Source of the DNA: Anaeromusa acidaminophila DSM 3853
Lineage (GTDB): Bacteria > Bacillota > Negativicutes > Anaeromusales > Anaeromusaceae
Assembly: GCF_000374545.1 (NCBI RefSeq)
Contig: NZ_KB894595.1
Coordinates: forward strand, 34,039 to 98,038
DNA length: 64,000 nucleotides
Direction of reading: 5' to 3'
The translations under genes and the position numbers were made by a program. The notes beneath the pieces were generated by a model. That model saw nothing but the letters and a program-made list of their open reading frames with translations, searched no databases and was not told the DNA's origin. Shown one piece after another: positions 9,118 through 16,418 of this stretch; the stretch's first letter is position 1; every line of letters starts with the position of its first letter.

Positions 9118-9398
9118 GAATGATTTGGCGAGGAACAGGAAGAGTACATATGCTGTCTTTGGCATAGCGAGCTGGTGACCGGGTGACCGGAGGTGAGATG
9201 ACCAGCCCAATAGGCATAGGGAATGGGCCTGTGAGCCGTCCACCGAAATCAGAGTAGGCTGGACCGGGAGCTCCCGTTAACGAGCTAGGATATCGGCGGC
9301 AGCCTGTATTTGAAAAAAGGAAAGGCATAGCCTTTCAAACTAGGGTGGTACCGCGAACCATTTCGCCCCTTTCGGGTGGAATGGTTTTTCTTTTTTTT
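9118..9398 (+). promoter_or_regulatory. T-box leader 1, specifier TGG (Trp)
   Basis: Standard T-box landmarks in order: lower stem ACAGG (9135-9139), AGTA loop-E motif (9143-9146), AGCGAG (9166-9171) and GGTGAGA (9192-9198) for the distal double T-loop, then GAA-TGG-GCC with TGG at 9224-9226 and GAGC at 9233-9236. CCTGT closes the lower stem and TATGC/GCATA the stem above the loop. The T-box sequence AGGGTGGTACCGCG is at 9342-9355. A terminator stem (AACCATT/GGAATGGTT) and T run follow to 9398. Reading register gives Trp. The antiterminator bulge reads TGGT, which pairs best with an A discriminator, whereas bacterial tRNA-Trp usually has G. Confidence 0.9.
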
Positions 9399-9629
9399 GA
9401 GCTGCTGACTTGCTTGTATCACGCGCCAGAATCGTTCTTTTTCCGTCTGGCTGCGGCAGAGCAACCTTGAAAGAGCGCCGCTATTCCTGCGGTCACTCTT
9501 ACTTGTCAGGCGGAAAAATTACTTCTTCTGGCGGTGCACTCGCGAAGCCAACAGCTCTCTGGAAGTACGAAAGGGACAACGGAGAGCAGTGCGCTCAGAG
9601 TAAAACAGAGAATATAAATGGAGCTGACA
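9399..9629 (+). other. Spacer between the two T-boxes, no gene seen
   Basis: About 230 bases lie between the terminator of leader 1 and the first stem of leader 2. An open frame from 9410 to 9715 runs into the second T-box and has no ribosome site or protein-like composition. No convincing promoter was found, so leader 2 is probably reached by read-through from leader 1. Confidence 0.5.
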
Positions 9630-9917
9630 ATGGCTTCATGAAAAAGCGAAGAACGGGAAGAGTACATGCAGCACTCTCGGGTGCAGCGAGTCGGCGGCCG
9701 GGCGACCGGAGGTGAGATGGCCGATGCTGAGAGCGTATGGAATGGCCCCGGGAGCTGTCTGCCGAAGGAGACTGTAGGCCAGACCGGACGCCGCCGTTAA
9801 CAGGCTAGGGTATCGGTGTAGGCCCGTATCCGAAGAAGGAAAGGCGCAGCCTTTCAAATCAGGGTGGTACCGCGAGTCAATTCGCCCCTTACAAGGGGAG
9901 TGAATTGGCTTTTTTAT
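9630..9917 (+). promoter_or_regulatory. T-box leader 2, specifier TGG (Trp)
   Basis: A second complete T-box: lower stem CGGG/CCCG, AGTA (9661-9664), AGCGAG (9685-9690), GGTGAGA (9711-9717), GAA-TGG-CCC with TGG at 9743-9745, GAGC at 9752-9755, and T-box sequence AGGGTGGTACCGCG at 9861-9874. Terminator arms GTCAATTC and GAATTGGC follow, with CCCC/GGGG inside and a T run to about 9915. The distance from specifier to T-box sequence is 118 bases in both leaders, so one is a duplicate of the other. The PTS gene starts 30 bases after the T run, so this leader must control it. Confidence 0.9.
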
Positions 9918-9946
9918 TTTAACTTAAAAAGTGGAGGCTGATAAAG

Positions 9947-10426
9947 ATGAGTGGAATTGTTTTATTTCGGATTGACGAGCGTTTAGTGCACGGGCAGGTG
10001 GTGACAGCGTGGCTGGGGCATACACAGGCGGAGGAAATTTTGGTAGTGGATGATGCAACAGCCCAAGATAGTTTGTTACGCTCGATTGTAAAAATGGCAG
10101 TGCCGCCGCAGGTCGAGGTTCAAATTGCTGCACTGGAGGAGGCGGAGGAATTGCTGGCGGAGCTGGAGCTGGAAGCAAGGGTGATGGTGATAGTGAAGCA
10201 TCCGGAAAGCGCGCGAAAAATACTGGAACAGTATCAAGGAATGGCTTTAGAAATCAATATGGGTAACGCCGGTATGGCTGCGGGACGGAGCAAATTATCG
10301 TCCAGCGTCTATTTGACGGAAGCCGAGGTAGAAGAGCTGCACCGCATTGAATCTTTGGGGCATGCAGTATATCTGCAGACAGTTCCGGGGACGGAGCGGA
10401 AACTATTGGCCGAGGCGTTGCTATGA
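9947..10426 (+). CDS. PTS mannose-family IIB subunit
   Basis: A 159-residue cytoplasmic protein that carries phosphate from IIA to the incoming sugar. The phosphorylated histidine is in FRIDERLVHGQVVTAWL near residue 15, and the INMGNAG stretch is typical of the family. It starts at an ATG behind GTGGAGG. It is first in a five-gene operon and its stop overlaps the next start (ATGA at 10423-10426). It follows directly on two Trp-type T-box leaders, which is unexpected for a sugar uptake gene. The sugar or conjugate transported cannot be told from sequence. Confidence 0.92.
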   Translation: MSGIVLFRIDERLVHGQVVTAWLGHTQAEEILVVDDATAQDSLLRSIVKMAVPPQVEVQIAALEEAEELLAELELEARVMVIVKHPESARKILEQYQGMALEINMGNAGMAAGRSKLSSSVYLTEAEVEELHRIESLGHAVYLQTVPGTERKLLAEALL

Positions 10427-10914
10427 GTGGAAATAAGGAAGACGTTTCTGTAAAAACAGCGGATAAGTCAGATGCTGAAAATATTTTGATTTTGCAAAAA
10501 GAAGCGTATGCAAGCGAGGCGGCGTTGTATGGAAAATGGGATATTGAGCCCTTGCGCCAAACCTTGGAAGAATTGATAGCGGAATGGGAGGAGCAAGTAA
10601 TATTGAAGGCTTGCGCAGGAGGCGTGTTGGTAGGGAGTGTTCGCGGTCGGGTGCAGGGAGAGACTTGCTATGTGGGAAAATTGATGGTGAAACCAGAGCT
10701 GCAGAACCAGGGTGTTGGCAAGAAGTTGTTGCTGGAGTTGGAAAAACAGTTTCCTGCGGCAAGGCGGTTTGAATTGTTTACAGGAGAAAAAAGTCTAAAA
10801 AATTTGCATGTCTACGAAAAGTTGGGATATTGTCCAGAGCGCACGCAAATAGTTGACGATAACTTAACCCTTGTTTTTTTGGCGAAATACCGGAAAACAG
10901 AACGGAAAGAATGA
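10423..10914 (+). CDS. GNAT family N-acetyltransferase inside the PTS operon
   Basis: A 163-residue single-domain acetyltransferase. The acetyl-CoA binding region is visible as KLMVKPELQNQGVGKKLLLELE (QNQGVG, the usual Q/RxxGxG/A motif) near residues 86-107. The C-terminal part has LYEKLGY-like NLHVYEKLGYCPE. It overlaps the IIB gene by 4 bases and is followed at 13 bases by IIC, so it is translated as part of the PTS operon. Insertion between IIB and IIC suggests that it acts on the imported compound or on a product of it. The acceptor is unknown; amino groups of small molecules are the commonest GNAT targets. Confidence 0.88.
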   Translation: MSGNKEDVSVKTADKSDAENILILQKEAYASEAALYGKWDIEPLRQTLEELIAEWEEQVILKACAGGVLVGSVRGRVQGETCYVGKLMVKPELQNQGVGKKLLLELEKQFPAARRFELFTGEKSLKNLHVYEKLGYCPERTQIVDDNLTLVFLAKYRKTERKE

Positions 10915-10927
10915 GGAGGCGAAAAAT

Positions 10928-11692
10928 TTGTTTGTAGAAGCGGTATTGATTGGGCTATTGACTTGGTTGGCCGGAGGACTTCTTTCATTATCTCTGAGCT
11001 GGACTCTCTACATGGGAGCGCCGCTGATGGGCGGCTTGCTGGTAGGGCTTATTCTAGGAGATGTATCGTATGGGGTACAGACTGGGGCTATGATTCAAAT
11101 GGCCTATATTGGCTATATTGCTACCGGGGCGACATTGCCGGCGGATTTGGCGCTTGCAGGGTATTTGGCAGTGGCTTTGACCATGATTTCCGGGCAGCCG
11201 CCGAGTGCAGGCATTACCTTTGCGGTGGCCCTGGGATTGTTGGGCTTGTTTATTCGCCAGGCGAAGCTGACGATAAACTCTCTTTGGGTACATAAAGCGG
11301 ATGGTTATGCGGAAAAGGGAGATACTAGGGGGATTATCCTTATGAATATTGGCGCATCCCAACTGGTTCCCTTTGCACTGTACTTTATCCCTACTTTTTT
11401 AGCGATCTATGTGGGCGGGGATTATTTGAAACAGCTGCTGGACGCCTTGCCGAAGGAAGTGGTCGACGGGCTGCGTGTGACAGGAGGGTTGTTGTCAGCG
11501 TTGGGTTTAGGGTTGCTGTTGAAATATCTTTCTCGGGGATATTTGCTACCCTTTTTGTTTTTGGGTTTTGCCATGGCAGCCTATGGCAAACTGGATATTT
11601 TGGCAGCGAGCATTATCGGTACAGCATTGGCCTTTTTGCATGTGACCTATCGGTATGGGATTGGAGGAGAGAAAAGTGGAAAACGACGTTAA
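10928..11692 (+). CDS. PTS mannose-family IIC subunit
   Basis: A 254-residue membrane protein with several hydrophobic helices and the family region TGAMIQMAYIGYIATGATLPADLALAGYLA. The start is taken at TTG 10928, 8 bases after GGAGG (10915-10919), which gives the usual MFVEAVLIGLLTWLAGG N-terminus and the usual family length; a frame open from 10871 would overlap the acetyltransferase gene. With IID it forms the sugar channel. Its last 17 bases overlap the start of the IID gene, so their translation is coupled. Confidence 0.92.
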   Translation: MFVEAVLIGLLTWLAGGLLSLSLSWTLYMGAPLMGGLLVGLILGDVSYGVQTGAMIQMAYIGYIATGATLPADLALAGYLAVALTMISGQPPSAGITFAVALGLLGLFIRQAKLTINSLWVHKADGYAEKGDTRGIILMNIGASQLVPFALYFIPTFLAIYVGGDYLKQLLDALPKEVVDGLRVTGGLLSALGLGLLLKYLSRGYLLPFLFLGFAMAAYGKLDILAASIIGTALAFLHVTYRYGIGGEKSGKRR

Positions 11693-12503
11693 AGATAAGG
11701 TGGTTCTCACCAAAGGAGATTTGGTTAAATCGTTTTTATGCTGGCATAGTTTTTGTCAGTCTTGCCACAATTATGAACGTATGCAAGCGTTGGGGTTTAC
11801 GCATGCAATGATTCCCATTCTGACGCGCTTATATAAAGATAAGGCAGATATTGCCGCCGGTCTTAAGCGGCATTTGCAGTTTTTTAATACAGAGCCAAAC
11901 ATTGGTTCCGTGGTGCCGGGCATTATGGCGGCATTGGAGGAACAGCGCGCCAACGGCGCGGAATTGTCTGATGAGACGATTAATAGTCTGAAAACCGGCT
12001 TGATGGGGCCGTTAGCCGGCGTAGGTGATACGGTGACCCAAGGGTTGGTGAAAACCATTTTACTGGCTATTGCGGTAGACATGGCAGCGCAAGGATCGGT
12101 GCTGGGGCCTCTTTTCTTTTTCTTCTGCTTTACAACCTATACTATGGGCATTGGCTATTTTCTTTATATGCAAGGGTATCGCTTGGGGCGGGACGCCTTA
12201 TCGAAAATGCTGGAAGGCGACTTGGTCAGCCGGATTACGGAAGGGTTAACCGTGTTGGGCTTGATTGTCGTTGGGGCTTTGGCGGCGACGCGCATTCCTG
12301 TAAGTACAGGCATTACTTTTGAAATCGGTAAAACGGCAGTGAAGCTGCAAACCATGCTGAACAGCATTATGCCTGGTTTGTTAAGCTTGTTGACATTACT
12401 GCTGGTTTGGTATTTGCTGCAAAAAGGCAAGTCTGTGCTGTGGATTTTAGGTTTGATGTTTGTTGTCGGTTTTGGCGGGGCGTATTTCAAAATTTTAGTA
12501 TGA
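11676..12503 (+). CDS. PTS mannose-family IID subunit
   Basis: A 275-residue membrane protein with typical IID motifs: CWHSFCQSCHNYERMQALGF near the start and SLKTGLMGPLAGVGDTVTQGL in the middle. The start is GTG 11676 with GGAGGAG a few bases upstream; the frame is open to 11655, but without a site. The C-terminal end has two or three hydrophobic helices. It pairs with IIC to form the membrane translocator. Confidence 0.92.
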   Translation: MENDVKDKVVLTKGDLVKSFLCWHSFCQSCHNYERMQALGFTHAMIPILTRLYKDKADIAAGLKRHLQFFNTEPNIGSVVPGIMAALEEQRANGAELSDETINSLKTGLMGPLAGVGDTVTQGLVKTILLAIAVDMAAQGSVLGPLFFFFCFTTYTMGIGYFLYMQGYRLGRDALSKMLEGDLVSRITEGLTVLGLIVVGALAATRIPVSTGITFEIGKTAVKLQTMLNSIMPGLLSLLTLLLVWYLLQKGKSVLWILGLMFVVGFGGAYFKILV

Positions 12504-12525
12504 GGTATTTTGGGGAGGCGTTTTT

Positions 12526-12921
12526 TTGATAGGAGTTATAGTAGCCAGTCACGGCGGATTGTGTGGAGAACTTTTAAAGACGGCGGAGATGATTTTAGGA
12601 CCGACGGTACAAACGGGGGCGGCGTCTTTGGCGGCAGGGACGTCGCTGTCGGATTATGCGGCGGCATTGCGGCAGGCTGTGGATGAAGTAAAACAAAAAG
12701 CTGGCGTATTAGTTCTGGTCGACTTAGCTGGTGGCACGCCCTGCAATGTCGCCGCCGTGCTAGCGGCGCAAAGCGAAGAAATAAAGGTCGTGACAGGCGT
12801 CAATCTGCCCATGCTTTTGGAAGTGCTTAGTCGTCGTGAAGGACTTTCGCTAGAGGAACTAACAGAGAGGGCAGTGGCTGCCGGTCTGGGCGGCGTTTGT
12901 TGCGTAAATGCAAAGAATTAA
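12526..12921 (+). CDS. PTS mannose-family IIA subunit
   Basis: A 131-residue cytoplasmic IIA domain. The N-terminus IGVIVASHGGLCGELLKTAEMILG carries the phosphorylated histidine (ASHG), and LVDLAGGTPCNVAA is the conserved second motif. It starts at TTG 12526 with GGGGAGG upstream. It receives phosphate from HPr and passes it to the separate IIB. It is the last gene of the operon and is followed by a strong terminator, so the PTS is complete: IIB, IIC, IID and IIA are all present and intact. Confidence 0.92.
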   Translation: MIGVIVASHGGLCGELLKTAEMILGPTVQTGAASLAAGTSLSDYAAALRQAVDEVKQKAGVLVLVDLAGGTPCNVAAVLAAQSEEIKVVTGVNLPMLLEVLSRREGLSLEELTERAVAAGLGGVCCVNAKN

Positions 12922-12925
12922 AGTG

Positions 12926-12975
12926 AAAAAAGGAGCCAACTGTTCCTGCTTGCGCAAGAACAGTTGGCTCCTTTT
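12926..12975. terminator. Bidirectional terminator after the PTS operon
   Basis: AAAAAGGAGCCAACTGTTC pairs with GAACAGTTGGCTCCTTTT (about 18 bp) around a loop near 12946-12957. It lies between the PTS operon and the minus-strand cupin gene, which ends at 13014. Confidence 0.85.
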
Positions 12976-13013
12976 CGGGGGAGATCAGAATCGCAGTAGT
13001 CTAGGTGGAGGAG

Positions 13014-13904
13014 TTATTCAAGGAAGTTAGCGTCGCCGCCGGCAGGCAAAGCGGGGGTGAAAATGGAGACGAACTGCAAGTCTTCATCAGCTCCAACACG
13101 GGTAGCATGCACGTTGCCGCGAGGATTGACATGGACGTCGCCAGCTTTGACTTGTTTCCATTCGCCGTTGATTAAGAGTTCGCCGCTACCGCCCATGACA
13201 ATGACGATTTCATCGGTTGTGGAATGGAAATGGCTTTTCGCTAAAGTTCCTTTGCCACCGTCACGAAGCATGACCACGCAGCGAGGCGAGGTGAAAATGG
13301 TTTGGCTGGCAATTTTGGGATCTTCCGGTTTTGCGTTGACTTTGTACCATTCTTGATAATTGGCTAAGATTGCAGTCGGCGGCTTGGAATCGCTTAGGCC
13401 GACAGGAATAACCGGCGCTTTGCCGTCGGTGAGGAAGTTGGCGTCGCCGCCGTTAGGCAGAACCGGTGTGAAAATAGAAACAAATTTTAGGTCGTCGCTG
13501 CCTGCAACGCGGGTAGCGTGAATGTTGCCGCGCGGGTTGATATGTACATCACCGGCTTTGACTTGCTTCCACTCGCCGTTGATCAAGAGCTCGCCGCTGC
13601 CGCCCATGACGACGACGATTTCATCGGTTGTGGAATGAAAGTGGCTTTTGGCTAAGGTTCCTTTGCCGCCGTCACGCAGCATGACTACGCAACGGGGGGA
13701 AGTGAAGATGGTTTTGCTGGCTATTTTTGCTTCATTGGGCTTTGCTTCGGCGGCGTACCAGTCGTCGTAGGCAGCTAAGACCGCCGTGTTTGGCGTGGAA
13801 TCGGTTAGGCCTGTGGGAATAGCGCTTTGCGCTGCGCAAATGGCGGCGCCGAAAAGAAAAAGCGCAGCGGCGAGACAGAGAAATGTTTTGACTTTAAATT
13901 TCAT
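13014..13904 (-). CDS. Secreted protein of two near-identical cupin domains
   Basis: A 296-residue protein with a signal peptide (KVKTFLCLAAALFLFGAAICAAQ). The mature part is two copies of a cupin_2 unit with a 137-residue (411-bp) period, each containing KSHFHSTTDEIVVVMGGSGELL and VNPRGNIHATRV. The HFH...E and H residues of a cupin metal site are kept in both copies. The near identity at DNA level indicates a recent in-frame tandem duplication. The start at 13904 is preferred because GGAG stands 9 bases upstream. Function is unknown; an extracytoplasmic metal- or small-ligand-binding protein or enzyme is inferred. Confidence 0.85.
   Translation of the reverse strand: MKFKVKTFLCLAAALFLFGAAICAAQSAIPTGLTDSTPNTAVLAAYDDWYAAEAKPNEAKIASKTIFTSPRCVVMLRDGGKGTLAKSHFHSTTDEIVVVMGGSGELLINGEWKQVKAGDVHINPRGNIHATRVAGSDDLKFVSIFTPVLPNGGDANFLTDGKAPVIPVGLSDSKPPTAILANYQEWYKVNAKPEDPKIASQTIFTSPRCVVMLRDGGKGTLAKSHFHSTTDEIVIVMGGSGELLINGEWKQVKAGDVHVNPRGNVHATRVGADEDLQFVSIFTPALPAGGDANFLE
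13021..13842 (-). repeat. 411-bp in-frame tandem duplication within the cupin gene
   Basis: AGGAAGTTAGCGTCGCCGCC at 13021 recurs as AGGAAGTTGGCGTCGCCGCC at 13432, an offset of 411 bp, exactly 137 codons. The copies differ by scattered, mostly synonymous changes, with the most divergence around the linkers. Confidence 0.85.
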
Positions 13905-14107
13905 AAAATACAACTCCTTTTCTAAAAATAGGTAATGATTTTAAATTCTGTAAATTTCTGCCTAATCCTGCTTGGAAATGGGAAAATGGCAGGTATGGGG
14001 TATACAGAAGGTTTTTAGCAAAAAAAGAAGAACTCTTTTTTTGAAAGTCTTTGGGAGTTGCAAGGGTCAGCAGTGGTTTTAGCGCAAATTGAGGGAGGAT
14101 GCGAAAA

Positions 14108-14428
14108 GTGATTGTAAAACATACAAAAGCGACACAGGAAATGCTGCCTGGACTGGGACGAAAAACACTGGCTTATGGAGAAAAAGGCTTAATGACTCAG
14201 TTTGAGCTGAAGGCGGGAGCGGAATTGCCGGCGCACAGCCACCCCCATGAGCAAATTGGCTACTTGGTATCTGGCCGCATTGTTCTAGACATTGGTGGCG
14301 AAAAGCAGGAGATGGAACCTGGTGATAGCTGGGCCATTCCAGGGGATGTGGTGCATTCAGCACAAACGCTCGAAGACGCAGTGGCGATCGAGGTTTTCGT
14401 GCCGGTGCGGGAAGATTATCTGGACTGA
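14108..14428 (+). CDS. Small single-domain cupin protein
   Basis: A 106-residue cytoplasmic cupin_2 protein: PAHSHPHEQIGYLVSGRIVLDI gives the first metal-binding motif (HxH...E) and PGDVVHSAQ the second histidine. GTG 14108 is chosen because GGGAGG (14093-14098) is 9 bases upstream, whereas the ATG at 14099 directly abuts it. It is divergent from the two-domain secreted cupin gene, but the two proteins share only the fold. Relatives include sugar- or metal-binding stress proteins; the exact role is unknown. Confidence 0.8.
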   Translation: MIVKHTKATQEMLPGLGRKTLAYGEKGLMTQFELKAGAELPAHSHPHEQIGYLVSGRIVLDIGGEKQEMEPGDSWAIPGDVVHSAQTLEDAVAIEVFVPVREDYLD

Positions 14429-14435
14429 GACAGCC

Positions 14436-14479
14436 AAAGACCGCTTTCGCTAGGTTGACTGGCGGAAGCGGTCTTTTTT
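14436..14479 (+). terminator. Terminator after the small cupin gene
   Basis: AAAGACCGCTTTCGC (14436-14450) pairs with GCGGAAGCGGTCTTT (with one G-T pair), followed by a T run to 14479. Confidence 0.85.
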
Positions 14480-14749
14480 AATATACCAGGATTTATAAAA
14501 CGAACCGCCAAACACACGAAAAACGCGAAAAAGGTTTTCAAGGGGCAAGATCTTTTTTATAAATGGCGGCATAACTGTCGTATCCTTCTTCTACTCCCTT
14601 TATTCCTGTTGAAAATTATACCTCGTAGCCCTCCTGCGCATCCTCGCGTGACTCCGGTTCTCCTGTTCAATTCCCATATCCCCCGGTTTCCTTCTTTTGA
14701 TTGGTTACTGTATAATCTATAGAAGAATAAAACTGCAATGAAGGAATAG
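14480..14749. other. Gene-free region before the nucleoid protein gene
   Basis: No gene is seen. The first part holds the A-rich, CG-punctuated string CACGAAAAACGCGAAAAAGG, and the second part (14575-14700) is pyrimidine-rich on the plus strand with repeated TCCT and CTCC. A TATAAT at 14711-14716 is a likely -10 for the gene at 14750, without a clear -35. The pyrimidine tract resembles one at 49948-50000. Confidence 0.35.
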
Positions 14750-15760
14750 GTGAGCCGAGTGTTAATTATCAGGCAGGCGATTTTGCATATTTTAGATGTC
14801 AATTCCGGGGTGACGGTGTTTTCTGAGCGGGAATTGGACGTGCATAGCGAAAGTGTAATTTCATTTTTGACCAAGCATTTGGAAAAATCTCATCAAGATC
14901 AGAATGCGAAGAACGGCGTTTTTTTACCGGAGAGCCCTTGCCGGAGGCTGGTAGAGGATTATTTGGCGCAGCGTACAGGTTTTATTGATTTTTCCATGTC
15001 CATGGCGGAACGGCTCCATGCGGCTATGTCGGAAGAAGACGAGTGGGAGTCCGCAGATTTAATTGTATGTGATGTTGCAATCGACGAACGGCGATATGTG
15101 GTTTTGTTGAAATGTAATAACCGGGTAGGTTTTACCCATCAGGTGGTGCAGGAAGACGATAAAATAAAGAACGAGATTATCAATCACTATGCAATTTTAC
15201 CGGGCTTGGCGCAGAAGCTTGATGAATACGCCTTCATTGATGCGTCCTCGTTTGCTGTGCGCTTTGTTGACAAAAAGCGTCTGGTGAATGGGGAAGAAGC
15301 CTATATTCTGCCGGAAAAAGTATTGTTCTGTACTAGCAGTATTTCGCCGCAGCGTACCATGAAATTGGTTAATACGATTGCTAAAAAAGTGGCGGAAAAT
15401 CATGGCGAAAGCGCTGTGGCGGCGGTTACTAAAGCCAAGACGCTGATGGTGGAGCACACGGAAAGTTCGGAATATCTGGATCCAGTGCAAGTAGGGCGAG
15501 AGGTTTTTCATACTTCGCCAGCGATGCAGCAAGAGTATTTGGAAGAAGTACATAAAGCAGGCATTAGTGAGGCTGTGCGTATTGATCGGGAATTTTGCGC
15601 TAAAAAAGGCAGGCAGCACAAGATAAAGACCGATACAGGAATCGAGATTTCTTTTCCTGTGGACTATTTTGAGAACAAAGAGTATATGGAGTTTATTAAC
15701 AATCCGGACGGGACCATTTCCATTGCCTTGAAAAATATCGGCAAGATTATCAATAGATAA
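14750..15760 (+). CDS. Nucleoid-associated protein, NdpA/YejK family (37 kDa)
   Basis: A 336-residue soluble protein matching the NA37 (nucleoid-associated protein) family: the N-terminal IIRQAILHILDVNSG, the central LIVCDVAIDERRYVVLLKCNNRVGFTHQVVQ and C-terminal IDREFCAKKGRQHKIKTDTGIEISFPVDYF segments fit the usual order and length. It is expected to bind the chromosome. GTG 14750 lies after AAGGAATAG; a GTG nine bases further on is also possible. It is monocistronic, with a possible -10 (TATAAT) at 14711. Confidence 0.85.
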   Translation: MSRVLIIRQAILHILDVNSGVTVFSERELDVHSESVISFLTKHLEKSHQDQNAKNGVFLPESPCRRLVEDYLAQRTGFIDFSMSMAERLHAAMSEEDEWESADLIVCDVAIDERRYVVLLKCNNRVGFTHQVVQEDDKIKNEIINHYAILPGLAQKLDEYAFIDASSFAVRFVDKKRLVNGEEAYILPEKVLFCTSSISPQRTMKLVNTIAKKVAENHGESAVAAVTKAKTLMVEHTESSEYLDPVQVGREVFHTSPAMQQEYLEEVHKAGISEAVRIDREFCAKKGRQHKIKTDTGIEISFPVDYFENKEYMEFINNPDGTISIALKNIGKIINR

Positions 15761-15830
15761 AACGAGAAATAATCGAAAAACGGAATCCTCCCTTTGTTGT
15801 CCTAGTTTAACTCGGATAGGAGATTAGAAA

Positions 15831-16343
15831 ATGTTTTCTTGGCGTATAACAAAATATAAACCTGACTATCGTGATGAACTAGGGAGATATACTAAGAATG
15901 AGTGGACATCATTTTCTCAAATTGGGGATGAATTTAACGGCTACAAATTTACCAAGGAAGATTATGTTATTGTAGAAAACGCTTATGTTGATACAATAAT
16001 GGCGTTTATGAGTAGTAATAATATAACATCATTAAATGTCGATGGCCTTGAAAAACGTAAATTTCAAAAACGAAAAGATGATGTATATTCTGATGAGATG
16101 ATTAATTTATATTACAATTTAAAAGAAAATGATGTTATAAATGTAGAAGCAATAAAAAATCTGTCTAGGATGATTTTGAGAGAAGATATTTGGTGTAAAC
16201 TAGAAAAAGAAAATACGATGTTTATTCATTTTGGTTATGATTATTATATGTATGTTGGTAGTTATCAATCTTGCGAAAAGGTCATTGAAGAAATTACAAA
16301 GAAGGGGCTTTTTGTAGAAAAATATGAGTCTCCATATTCGTGA
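15831..16343 (+). CDS. AT-rich orphan protein, possibly immunity-like
   Basis: A 170-residue acidic-aromatic soluble protein (WRITKYKPDYRDELGRYTKNEWTSFSQIG near the start; MFIHFGYDYYMYVGS near the end). The gene is clearly richer in A and T than all neighbours, and its codon use differs, a sign of recent transfer. It starts at an ATG behind AGGAG. From memory, similar orphan proteins occur near polymorphic or contact-dependent toxins as immunity factors, but no toxin gene or fragment is beside it here, so that role is only a guess. It stands alone between a nucleoid protein gene and the TamB/AsmA-like gene. Confidence 0.65.
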   Translation: MFSWRITKYKPDYRDELGRYTKNEWTSFSQIGDEFNGYKFTKEDYVIVENAYVDTIMAFMSSNNITSLNVDGLEKRKFQKRKDDVYSDEMINLYYNLKENDVINVEAIKNLSRMILREDIWCKLEKENTMFIHFGYDYYMYVGSYQSCEKVIEEITKKGLFVEKYESPYS

Positions 16344-16418
16344 ATTTTAGGAAACGAAGCGAGGGGGTGGTTCTCCTCACTTCGTTGTTTCGAGGTAATC
16401 TGCCATTGAGGGCGGTTG

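Noticed and set aside
9410..9715. Open frame between and into the second T-box, considered as a leader peptide
   Set aside because: It runs across the T-box stem, has no Shine-Dalgarno site, and contains no run of Trp codons.
9118..12921. Tryptophan biosynthesis or TrpRS gene downstream of the Trp T-boxes
   Set aside because: All five genes downstream are clear PTS subunits or GNAT; none resembles trp biosynthesis enzymes, a tryptophanyl-tRNA synthetase or an amino acid permease.
14557..14874. Minus-strand frame in the region before the nucleoid protein gene
   Set aside because: It overlaps the start of a well-supported gene and consists largely of the pyrimidine-rich tract read in reverse; no ribosome site.
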